This document shows, in pieces, positions 10,510-20,534 of a DNA stretch of 64,000 bases. The number at the start of each line of letters is the position of its first letter. The first letter of the stretch is position 1. The notes under the pieces were generated by a model. It ran no database searches and was not told the origin of the DNA. It worked only from the letters and a program-made list of their open reading frames with translations. Where the stretch lies: the NCBI GenBank assembly GCA_049999805.1, contig JBNGIO010005439.1:38934-102933 (forward strand), read 5' to 3'. The position numbers and the translations under genes were made by a program. This DNA comes from Folioceros fuciformis (taxonomy: Eukaryota > Anthocerotophyta > Anthocerotopsida > Anthocerotales).

Positions 10510-13176
10510 AAATAGGTCAATGATTTAAACACATAACAAAATGAGAAGTACGGACAGACACCTTAACATCATGTACAATGCACAAACACGTTTATGGTTT
10601 TATAGCCAAACCTATAACAGAAGAAGTTGTCTAGGTAACTTTGGAGGCGCTCATTTTCGTAAGAAGATAATTTTTTGTGTTTTCTTGCCTTCAACTTTGT
10701 ATATACCACCTCCGGAGTATATTCTAAAAATTCCATACTTTAAATTTCACACCTAGATGAGTATATATCTTACACCAAAAGGTTTCCTCAATCGAGTTGC
10801 AACTGTTTACTTAATCAAGGAAACATCTACAAATCTTGATGTATTAGCTTTACTTCCAAACGTTTAGGTTTGCAAAGGTTACTTAGAATTGCGATAAGAA
10901 AGACTCCTCTTTCCTACAAGAATAACCGTAAACTCATACATAGTTAGAAAAATAAAATTACAAATCGATCTATCGTTGAAGGTCAAGTGTGGAAGGAGGA
11001 AGGGTCAACCAACAAGAGCTTTGCTAACATAGAATGTAGAAGGTCCAGGTATGGAAGAAGGATGGGTCAACCAACAAGAGCTTTGCTAGTGTAGAATGCA
11101 GGTCTTTGTAGTTCTATGTTGGATATTGTGAGATTTGCTAGTATTTATACTCTTGTGGGCACTCCCAAACCTAAACCCTAAAATATATTACTAGCATTAA
11201 CTACTTAATTTTTATATTTATTATGATATTTCCTTAGTTTACTAAATATACCATTAAATAAGATGAAATAAAACATAGAAAAATCTCATATCATTTTTTT
11301 TTTTTTTTTGTCGCATGATGATTTGTATCTTTCACACCCACTACAAAAAAATGGGGAGGCTTAGTAATGCTTCTTTGCAACATTTTTTAGTAGTTTTGTA
11401 ACCACTTTTGTTTTTTTTAATGGCTTTATAACACTTCAAGTTTAAACACCAAACCAATGGAAAGTGTTACAATCAACATGTTTCAATCCCTTGGTTATTG
11501 TGCTTTTTCTTTGGAGGTAGGTATCGTATTAAGTTTGGTGAGCTTTTCTTTCCAAGGAAGTAGGCATTGTATTGGTTTCCAAGAGCTAGGCTTGTTAAGG
11601 AAGAAGGCATTGTATTGGCATCTATTGTTGGTTGCACTATATGTGATGGCTGATCGTGTGAGTAGGCTATGTGAACAGGAGCATGTCTGGGAGGCTGTTG
11701 AGAGCATGGGATTTGTGTTGTGTTGTGCCAAAAGCTCTATCATTGTCCTTACGAAATGTGCAACTAAGAAGGTAGGGTCTTGATTGAGATTGGTGGGTCC
11801 ATGCTTTCATCACAAAAGTGGATTATGAAGCAGATAAGTTCCTCTACATTCACATCCTTATATTGGCATCCAAGAGCTAGGCTTGTGCAAGAAGCATGCA
11901 TTATGTTGGCTTTGGTGAGCTAGGCTTGTCGAGGATAGCTATGGCAATATAAGACATAAGTGACCTATGAAGAGGATATTATGACAATTATGTTGGGTTG
12001 ATAGAAATCAACGACTATTATCTAGCTCTTTTTTGTTGTTTTTGTGTATTTAAAGCTTTCAGTTAGTGGCAATGAAAGTGAGGATTGTTGTCAGTCCTTT
12101 TTTTTTACCCTTGCTTCTGGTACTTTTGGGCATTGCTGTTTGGTCGTGTGCTATTGTGTGCTTCGGCTTCTATTTGAAAGATTTATTATAATATTACATC
12201 ATCAGTTACTAAAGATATTATGTTGCAACTTTGTATCGGCAAATAGGGTCTAGAGAAAAAGGGGTATGTATGCAAAGTGCGGCAATATAGAATACTGAGA
12301 TGGTCAAGGGATTTTTCATAGAATGTTTTGCCCCTCTGTATACGATCCAAATGCCTGGACGTCACAACCTACCCACATCAGTAGTTGGCAACTATTTAGG
12401 TGTCTCGATAGAGACAACCTAGCGTGTACTTAGGGGTTTCATAACTTTTTAGCAACTGTCACATGTTTTTGTTTCTGACACGTCTCTGTCCCTCGCTCAC
12501 GTATTTTGTTTTTTTAGGGTTTACAGTTCCTTGCAAACCTGGCTATGTTTAGTACCGAGGAAGACTACATGGAGGTGTCGCTTACCACTCACTTTGCGCT
12601 ATCTTCACATCCCTAGCCATCACACCCCCGACCGTTGTACATTGTTGAAGGGGATGTTTTTGTCCATCTCCACAGCACACCGCCTTGAGGGGGGTTTTAG
12701 GGGTTTAGCTCAAGGGGATGCCCCTTCGTTCATTCCCGTGTATCGCAACACAAGTGATTGCAAGCAGATCTCTGCTATAGCACATTCTTCTCACATATTG
12801 TACATAGCCACGTCATAGGGCCCACCTCAGTATGGTATACCATATTATTTTTTCCTCTATGCATCAAGGTTGTGCACCGATGAGAAGGGTTTTTTTTAGG
12901 GTTCATGCATGACATCGCACTTCATTAGTTAATAATCCATGGTTGGAATAGCTTACCTAAGATTTTCAAAATAAGTTGATCCAAAATCAAAATGTGTGGA
13001 AGAGGCATGAAGATTTGTTTGTACTTTATAAAAGCTTTGATTTGCCAAGATCCAAGGCACATGGAATTTCTTGGAAATTTGGGTTCTTGTCATCAAGATC
13101 TGTTATTGCATGGAAGTGTGGCAATGTAGCATTGATGCTCCACATTAACATTATTGTTTCGTGTTCCTCAAGGTTT
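10510..13176. other. AT-rich intergenic DNA with short repeats
   Basis: No convincing gene. It holds two tandem copies of about 60 bp at 10981-11100 (shared core GGGTCAACCAACAAGAGCTT), a 16-nt T run at 11294-11309, and dispersed direct repeats of AAGAGCTAGGCTTGT between 11,580 and 11,940. The open frame at 11457-11783 is built partly from these repeats. AT richness and repeats suggest transposon-derived or recombination-poor DNA. I see no terminal inverted repeats or transposase. Confidence 0.45.
10981..11100. repeat. Two ~60-bp tandem copies
   Basis: The block GGAAGGAGGAAGGGTCAACC...AGAATGTAGA is repeated as ATGGAAGAAGGATGGGTCAACC...AGAATGCAGG directly after it. It lies about 500 bp upstream of the SUV3-like start. 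Confidence 0.8.
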
Positions 13177-13442
13177 TATGTTTTCATCTTCCACTTTCTT
13201 TTAATCACTTCTAGAAGGCTATAGTTGTTTCTCACTTCGATAGCCACTTCATTCCAATATCTTTTGATAAGGTTATCTTTGTTTAGATGCACAAGGTGCA
13301 TATGATGATAGGCTTCTATTAAGGCAGTTGTTACATCTTCACTCCAAATAAAGCTGGTATCGTGATTGAACTTAGTTTCGATATTTTTATTCATTCGAAC
13401 AAGGTCATTCTTGTGGTCTTCAAAGACCTCTTCATTCTCCAT
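13176..13442 (-). pseudogene. Trihelix (GT/ASIL-type) DNA-binding domain fragment
   Basis: The 88-codon frame contains IWSEDVTTALIEAYHHMHLVHLNKDNLIKRYWNEVAIEVRNNY. This matches the first two helices of the plant trihelix domain (consensus W-S-E/D-x-x-x-x-x-L-I-D/E-A-W ... L-N-R-x-N-L-x-x-x-x-W-x-E-V-A). The domain stops after helix 2, and the third helix and the C-terminal coiled coil are missing. With no partner exon visible, a decayed or truncated copy is most likely. Confidence 0.5.
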
Positions 13443-13876
13443 AGAGATAAGATGTTCTCTAAAATAATTTATTGGGTGAAGTCTTCCAATTTCTTTGGTT
13501 ATGAAAATGCCTTGCCACAGACAACAAACCTCGCTCGCTCTATCTTTCTAGCTCCAAGACCAAAACAAACCCACATATTGTTCTTCCAAGTAGCCCATTG
13601 GTTGATCTTGTACCTAAATCAAGGTTTGAAGCTTTACAAGAAATACGATTGAGGACAAGGAGATTGAGCATCTAAGATCTCCTTGCATTCACCCTCCATC
13701 ACCACTAGGTTGGACTTCTTTTGATGAAGTTCACCAACACAGTTTTGACATAGCTCGTGATTGTTTCTAGCCACTTGTTGCATTAGGCTAGACCTTCTTT
13801 GATAAAGTTCACCACCATAGTTTCTCTTGAAGCTGTATAGCGAATCTATTTCATCCTCTTTATATTTTCATGTATT

Positions 13877-13877
13877 A

Positions 13878-13908
<31 letters not shown>

Positions 13909-13915
13909 AATATAG
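13877..13915. repeat. (TA)n(TAA)n microsatellite
   Basis: A pure run of TA dinucleotides passes into TAA trinucleotides. The surrounding 13.45-14.34 kb is AT-rich and shows no gene. Confidence 0.9.
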
Positions 13916-14350
13916 TAATGAGTAGAAAATAATAATATAAGTGATACAATATAAGCTGTCTTTCAGGACAACACGCCTTTATGTCTCTACAAAGACCTCG
14001 TGTGAACAAGTTTACAAATTGGCAAGTGCAAATCAAGTTGCTTTATCATCTCTAATACCAAGTGGGCCCTTGATTTATATCAAATCATAACATCCTTGGG
14101 TAATCAGGTAGGTTCTTAGTTTATCTCTAATCACAACATGCTTGGGATGATAGTATCTAAAAAAGTGATATTCCAAGGACAAGTTTGCTTGTGGCTCATA
14201 AGGGTTTTTCTTGTAGTTGGAGCAGATTGGTTTCTATCTCTCATTTCAATAAATATTAGCTAAATAATAACAATTATATGAATATTCTAACTTAAATTTG
14301 AGATAAATCTTGAGGAAAGGAATATAGATGAAGCGTAAGACTAACATTGC

Positions 14351-14359
14351 AAACCCTAA
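14351..14359 (+). promoter_or_regulatory. telo-box AAACCCTAA
   Basis: The motif AAACCCTAA lies about 570 nt upstream of the eIF5A start codon, at the point where the AT-rich island gives way to GC-rich DNA. Telo-boxes are common in promoters of plant translation genes. Its use here is inferred; part of the promoter is hidden in the N gap. Confidence 0.45.
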
Positions 14360-14476
14360 GTGGACGTGGGACCGCATAAAAAATCTACACGAACGGACGA
14401 AATGGTGTGCCCTAACATGAGGAGCGAGGGATCAGCGTTGGATAGACGATCGGACGGCTGACAGGTAGCCGCCGAG

Positions 14477-14876
14477 NNNNNNNNNNNNNNNNNNNNNNNN
14501 NNNNNNNNNNNNNNNNNNNNNNNNNNNNNNNNNNNNNNNNNNNNNNNNNNNNNNNNNNNNNNNNNNNNNNNNNNNNNNNNNNNNNNNNNNNNNNNNNNNN
14601 NNNNNNNNNNNNNNNNNNNNNNNNNNNNNNNNNNNNNNNNNNNNNNNNNNNNNNNNNNNNNNNNNNNNNNNNNNNNNNNNNNNNNNNNNNNNNNNNNNNN
14701 NNNNNNNNNNNNNNNNNNNNNNNNNNNNNNNNNNNNNNNNNNNNNNNNNNNNNNNNNNNNNNNNNNNNNNNNNNNNNNNNNNNNNNNNNNNNNNNNNNNN
14801 NNNNNNNNNNNNNNNNNNNNNNNNNNNNNNNNNNNNNNNNNNNNNNNNNNNNNNNNNNNNNNNNNNNNNNNNNNNN
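14477..14876. other. Assembly gap, 400 N
   Basis: Exactly 400 unknown bases. They lie between the AT-rich island and the eIF5A 5' UTR and hide part of that promoter. The true gap size is unknown. Confidence 1.
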
Positions 14877-14924
14877 GGGCAAGCGGGGCGGAGCGGGGAG
14901 GACCAGCGCAGTGCGTCGGCCACG

Positions 14925-15781
14925 ATGTCTGACGATGATCACCATTTCGATTCGAAGGCCGATGCTGGCGCCTCTAAGACCTACCCTCAGCAGGCCGGCA
15001 CAATTCGCAAGAACGCTTACATCGTCATAAAGCAGCGTCCGTGCAAGGTGAGGTTTCGGTCGGATTGGTTCACCCGGCTCCGAACTCAATGATCACTTCC
15101 TGCCGTGGTGTCTTCGCCTGACTCGAGTTTGTTGCTGCATGGACGTAGGTCGTGGAAGTTTCCACCTCCAAGACTGGCAAGCATGGCCACGCCAAGTGCC
15201 ACTTCGTCGGTATCGACATCTTCACTGGGAAGAAACTGGAGGATATCGTCCCTTCCTCTCACAATTGTGATGTGAGTAGGTTACTAAGCGCTTGGATGTT
15301 GTGGTCGGTGCTGACTACAGCTGTGTAAGCCACCGTCGTGATGCCGCTATGATGCTTTTGCAGGTTCCCGAGGTGTTTCGCACTGACTACCAGCTTATTG
15401 ACATCTCCGAGGATGGCTTTGTGAGTTGTCGCGTCTCTTTTAGTGCTGTGCATTTTTCTTATTTTGGTCTCCCGCCTTCTGCTTACGAGGTGCCGACTGT
15501 CGGATCTCAGGTGAGTCTGCTTACTGAGAACGGCGAAACCAAGGATGACTTGCGCCTGCCAACCGACGACCAGCTTCTTACGCAAGTGAGTACGCTAATC
15601 CTGTGTTGTCTTCTGTATGACTGGTTGTGGCTTGATCCGTCGTTGAAGCTGACGAGGTTCCACCTGTTATCCTCAGATCAAGGACGGATTCGGTGAGGGA
15701 AAGGACCTTGTTGTGACTGTGATGTCCGCCATGGGCGAGGAGCAGATCTGTGCCCTGAAGGATATTGGCCCGAAGAACTAG
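14925..15781 (+). CDS. eIF5A: Eukaryotic translation initiation factor 5A
   Basis: Five exons (14925-15047, 15149-15271, 15364-15420, 15511-15585, 15677-15781) join to 160 residues, the normal plant length. The protein starts [23 protein letters not shown]. It carries the hypusination loop [37 protein letters not shown] with the modified lysine at about residue 52, then the OB-fold half ending [26 protein letters not shown]. eIF5A relieves ribosome stalling, for example at polyproline, and needs deoxyhypusine synthase and hydroxylase. All four introns are GT-AG, 90-101 nt. Several exon ends read GTGAGT in frame, so the third intron's end (before VSLLTENGE) was set by protein homology. Confidence 0.97.
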
Positions 15782-17135
15782 GGTGGGGTCCTGTAGTTTG
15801 CCGTGACCGTGATGCCTGTGGATGCAAAGATCATGCAAGTAGCATTCTTGTGTACAAGATTGTCCCGGAAGTGGGCCGCTTTTCATGGTGCTGAGGAAGG
15901 GGAGGGAAAACGCTTTGGCTCCGAAGGTCGGCTTCATGTGTGCAGAAGGCAGCGTGGCCAGGATACCTGGACCTGCTCACCTGAGATTGTTAGTTGGAAG
16001 GCAGGCCTGGCTCTCTTTGCCCGAAAGTAGTGAGTCACAGTGGACACCCAGGGTGTATATTTGTCTTGAGAGAGAACGCCGACTCGGGAGCCGCTGTGTT
16101 AATTATGCCTCAGCATCTATGGGATAGGGTTTATCTACTACCTAGTAGTATGTGCAGAGGTCGACTTTCGACTCTTAGATTTTTGTGGAGGATTGCGAAG
16201 AGTACGGTGGCGGTTGAGCAATAAACAGCTTGGTAGGTTTTGATCTCTTGCGTTGTTTTAATTACATAGCACTCGTTTGTGCTGGATCCCTGGCCCCTAG
16301 TCCCCCAGGTCCCTGCCCCGACGTCTTCTGCTTTACCTGCTTGTCGTGGTCCGTGAAACAATCCCCAAAAGGCTGAAAGCCCTCCGAACAGAGTTGTGGA
16401 CCACTTGGTGCACACGGATGAGGCAGGTAGCCATGATCTGGACCGTGGGACCTGCCGAAAGTCCTTGTGGCCAGCTGGGAGGGGCGCCAGTATGCGCGGA
16501 CGTGCGGACCCACCGAGGACGACCGGTCGCCGATCACGGTCGTCGGTGCCATGTGCCATTTGTCCAGGGACAGAGGGCAGTAGTGTATATCGGCAGGCAA
16601 GCCGCCACACTATCCAGCCAGCCAGCCGGCCTGCCTGCCTTCTGCCCAGGCAGCCTTCGTTGTGTAGCATTTTCAAGCCTTGGCCGGAACAGCTGCCACA
16701 ATCACGCGTTGCCGACTTCTTCTAACCTTCTGCTTCTGCGAATTCCCTGGCTTCACACTCCTCTCCATCGTCTTTCATTTCTTCAGGTAGCTACGACTAC
16801 AGCTTCCATCCGGGGCCAATCTTAGAGGGCACTGCTGGTCGTTGTCTAGGATAGTTCAAGCATCTGTGTGTTGTGAGTTGTTTAGACAGAAAGGCTGCGT
16901 TCTTGACTCCGTCTGGTGACATCATCCCAAGCTAAGCAGATTCTTGGGATTCTTGGAGGTGGCTGCCTCTCAAACGAATCTTTGTGATATCGCATTGTTG
17001 GCTTGGGGTGCCCCGTTGTAGTGCTTGTCGCTCTGGATCTGTCGTGGAGAAGGTGCTGCCAGTGGCTGCCGCCCCTAATGCCTGGCCTTTCTTTTTTCCA
17101 GACAAGGAATTGGAATCTACGCAGCAGCCTCCATC
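15782..17135. other. eIF5A 3' UTR and remorin promoter region
   Basis: AATAAA at about 16219 is a plausible eIF5A polyadenylation signal. A (CCAG/CCTG)n-like low-complexity stretch lies near 16,612-16,645. The long open frames at 16,130-16,825 on both strands overlap each other and show no domain. I take this as non-coding. A 5' UTR intron of the remorin gene ending at CTTTTTTCCAG (about 17,101) is possible. Confidence 0.4.
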
Positions 17136-17954
17136 ATGCCAGAGGAAACAGCGGCAGTGGCCGCTGACCCAGCCCCAGCCGGGGGACCTTTTACTCCGTC
17201 TCCAACTCCAGTTGGAGTGCCTCCGGCGGAGGTCGAGAAACCGAAGGAGGAGCCTCCTAAAGCCAAAGAAGTGGAGGCTCCCACACCTGCACCGGAGGCT
17301 GCCAAACCCAAGGACGAAGCTCCGGCTGCATCCCCGCCGGTCAAAGTCGTGCTTCCGCCATCAACCGTGAACGAAGGGGCTGGTGCCAAAGCAAGGGAGG
17401 CTGCCGTGGACAAGTTGAAAAAGGAGAAGACCCTTGCGTTCATTACGGCTTGGGAGGAGGAGGAGAAGGCCAAGGCCATCAACAGGCGAGTGCTAGCTAA
17501 AAAGCCACTCTTCCTTGGGACGCGTGCTACGGGAATTTCCGAGTGCTGAAAGGCGCGTCTCCCGTTACGCTGTGCAGGGCCAAGGCTAAGGAGGAAAAGA
17601 TTGAGGCTAAGGAGAATGCCAAGAAAGCCACTGCCGAGGCCAAACTGAAGAGGGCAGAGGCAAGCCTGAAGATCAGATCCTGTTTTTGCACCGGTTTACT
17701 GCCTTTCCGCGTGAGTAAGATCTTGATTGCTAATCCGCGTTGGTTTGCTGTACGCTTTACAGGAAGCTTTGGAGAAGAAGCGAGCCAAGTTGGTAGAGGT
17801 TATGAAGAACAAGGTTGCACACTATCACAGGACGGCTGTGGAAGCGAAAGCTGGCGTAGAAGCTGAAAAGCAGCAGCTTCTCGTCCTGCTCGATGAAAAG
17901 GCCGAGAAGATGCGTGTTCAAGGGACAGTGCCAAAGAAATTTGGCTGCTTCTAG
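17136..17954 (+). CDS. Remorin
   Basis: Plasma-membrane nanodomain protein. Exons 17136-17485, 17578-17659 and 17763-17954 give 207 residues. The N-terminal 85 residues are Pro/Ala/Glu-rich and disordered. Then follows the remorin C-terminal coiled coil (KTLAFITAWEEEEKAKAINRAKAKEEKIEAKENAKKATAEAKLKRAEEALEKKRAKLVEVMKNKVAHYH in pieces) and the membrane-anchoring tail KKFGCF. Intron 1 can only be spliced in frame with a GC donor (ACAG/GCGAGT). Intron 2 can use a GC donor at 17660 (GCAGAG/GCAAGC) or a GT donor at 17711. The GT choice keeps frame but inserts 17 residues, with two cysteines, into the coiled coil. The GC form matches normal remorins best. Confidence 0.9.
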
Positions 17955-18859
17955 ATGTGCTCTAGAACCCGCCTATAACTTAGTGTACTCTCTGCCTTGT
18001 AGTCATGTCATTCTTTGGACGATCCAGATTGTTTGTCCACGACAAATGTCAATCCGATTACAGTCTCCACTTCACCTTCCCCCGTGCTGAATTGAGCGTG
18101 ATGCAAATGCAACCCACATGTCAAGCGTGCGGAAAACAGCAAAGCTTGGGCATCCGGAATACCAATTTTTTGCAGGAGTGATGTAGCGGCCTAGTCCAGG
18201 AAAATCTGAAATCTGTATCTAGTGTATGTGGAGGAAATTTCTTCCTTTTTGTTTTTTTTTCTTCTTTCTTCCTTCCTGGATGTACTTGAAGTGGTTCATT
18301 TGGAGGAATATTCAAGTCCAGTAAATTGGTTTGAGATTCTGGTTCGAGGTAGCCTAACCCCCGGTTTAGGAACAGGTGGCCCCTGCTGTACCAGGCTTCC
18401 GGTGGTCAGTGTCCTGATGCCGGAAAGACTGGACCGGAAATTATGAGCGCTAGCGTCCTACAGCTCCCTCACAACAACGCAGCATAAAGAGACAACAACG
18501 CAACCTCGAGAGCGTAGTGGAGCTGCCCTGTCCGCCACCGCCTAAGTCCTCCGTTCTCTCCCAGTGCCTCGTTCTCCTCTTCGTGCACAACATCGCCTAT
18601 TTTCAGTTCTGTGGACACTGGCAGACAGCGGAGAAGCAAATAGGGCAGGGCTTTCGTCAGTCACAGGTGTGTTATTGCAGCATCGCGAGCGTATTCCTTT
18701 CATCGCCATGGCATTGTTTCTAGCTGTCCACTGTGCTTTGTAGAGTGAGAGTGAAGTCGTTTTTGGGGTGTCGCTGCCACCCATGTGCAGGAGCTGCAAA
18801 GGGTGCTCGGACCTGAAACAGTGCCACATTGGTGGCAAGAGAGAAGACTCGCAAGGAGG
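17955..18859. other. Remorin 3' UTR and HVA22-like promoter region
   Basis: No gene recognised. A pyrimidine-rich stretch lies at 18,240-18,280. Frames on both strands near 18,540-18,860 have no domain. Confidence 0.4.
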
Positions 18860-20080
18860 ATGGGGCTCGTAATATCCCTTGTTTCGACCGTGAATTCTTA
18901 TGCCGGGTGAGTGTGGGGTTCGGTGTGTGGTCCGTGGTGGTGATGGCGGAAGGGGTGCCAAGACGGGTTGGATGAAGAGGCTCATGCTTGGTCCGTTTAG
19001 CTTGCCGGGAATCGCTCGTGATATGGTGTGTTTCCATAGGTGTAATGCATTCCGGCAGCTTGGCATAGTAGGGCAATATGTCCTCTGGGTGGTGGTGGTG
19101 TGGAGGCAAACATAGCTGTGTGCCGTAGCCTGGAATGCTTTTTAACACTCTGGTGCTATGGCTGACCGCCCTCCGCTTGTTTGTGTGCAGGCCACTTGTG
19201 ATGCTTCTGTATCCACTGTAAGTTGAGGAGTACGGAGTTGTTGCCCGCAATATCCTGTTGCTTTGGTTGAGCGGATTCTAGGCAGAGTCCGTTACGCTTC
19301 GGGTTTTCGTTTTGCTGCAGGTACGCATCCATTTTGGCCATTGAGAGCCCCCTGAAAGAGGATGACCAGCAGTGGCTAACGTACTGGGTGCTCTACTCCT
19401 TGACTGCGCTATTCGAGCTTGGAGCCGGGCCGATTCTTGATTGGTACGCAAGCTTTAAGTACTCAACCTCCCTACCCCGAAACCCGAAACACGTTTCATA
19501 TTGCTCAGCTTCATGTTCGTGTTCTTGCAGGATACCCTTCTGGACCACGATCAAATTGATTGGTGCATGTTGGTTGGTGCTCCCGCAATTTCATGGTGCT
19601 GGTCTCCTCTACGAGTTGTACGTCAGACCATTTTTCTACCAACACCGAGGGGAGCTGCGGAAGGTTGACACTTATTTCAGCGTGGGAAACCGGCGTCTTG
19701 TGCAAGCAATGGGTGACGATGCACGCAACACTGCAGCCCAGTTCATCAACCAGAATGGTCACGAGGCATTTGAGAGGATCATTGCTGCCGTAAGTTGAGC
19801 TACCTTACGCTACTGCGTACACATCTGTCGACACAGTTTCTGGTTACCAGCAATTGCTGTTGAGTCTGTGTACAGGATTATCTGGACCATATGAGTGGAT
19901 TAACCCTCTAAGGAAACGGACATGTGAGTGGATTTGTCTTCCTGAATGCAGGCGTGCCGAGAAGCTACAAAAGGCAAGTCACCTGAGAGGTCCCCTGAAG
20001 TCAAGGAGAAGAAGTCCCACTTCTGGTCGCATTCACCGGACAAGGACAAAAGAGCTCACACTGTTTGGGGATACTCCTGA
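18860..20080 (+). CDS. HVA22/DP1/Yop1 (REEP) family membrane protein
   Basis: Exons 18860-18906, 19191-19217, 19321-19443, 19531-19789 and 19952-20080 join to 194 residues. The second exon is only 27 nt. The sequence [52 protein letters not shown]... carries the family's YPLYAS.AIES and WL.YWVLYS signatures, hairpin membrane segments, WIPFWTTIKLIGACWLVLPQF, and a C-terminal amphipathic part followed by a Lys/Ser-rich tail. Family members shape tubular ER membranes; plant HVA22 is often induced by ABA or stress. The start was chosen because exon 1 supplies the first hydrophobic segment and a GGAGGATGG context. Another small acceptor/donor pair at about 20,460-20,513 could give an alternative 3' end. 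Confidence 0.87.
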
Positions 20081-20534
20081 AAAGCAGGTACTGACTTCTA
20101 CAATTTTGAACATCAGACTTAAATTTTCCGAGCAGATAAGAGAGGGCCTTTCGTGTATGTATAATTTATCTATAATGGCTATTTTGTCAGCCACCTCAAG
20201 GGGTGAAATCAAAATGTCCTTAGTACGACTTTTTTTAATTTGTGCTTTCACTTACTCCAATTTTTTATATGGTGAAAACTGTAAATCTTAATATTAACAA
20301 GAAGGTATACAACGAGTCTATTTTTGTGTAAGGAGACATTATTTCACGCACTGCACTGTCAAGTCCCAGTACCCCGTCTGTTGCTCCACTGTCGCAGCAC
20401 CTCAAGTAAATGAAAAACTCGGACACAAAAAAAATTTCTTGTCACGCTGTGTCAACAGGCTCTACTCCTCCTCGACCGAGTCACCAACGCTGCAGCATTA
20501 AGCACGAAACAGGTGAGTGACGACGCAATGACAC
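20081..20534. other. Intergenic, convergent 3' ends
   Basis: AT-richer DNA between the HVA22-like stop and the stop of the minus-strand gar2-like gene. No gene recognised, apart from the possible alternative HVA22-like exon near 20,460. Confidence 0.4.

Noticed and set aside
11457-11783. 108-codon plus-strand frame in the AT-rich island
   Set aside because: It is built partly from direct repeats (AAGAGCTAGGCTTGT), has no recognisable domain and no splice partners, so I do not call it a gene.
16130-16825. Long overlapping open frames on both strands, up to 181 codons
   Set aside because: Several frames are open at once in GC-rich DNA, which is expected by chance; composition is low-complexity (CAGC/CCTG runs) and no domain is visible. 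More likely promoter or 5' UTR of remorin.
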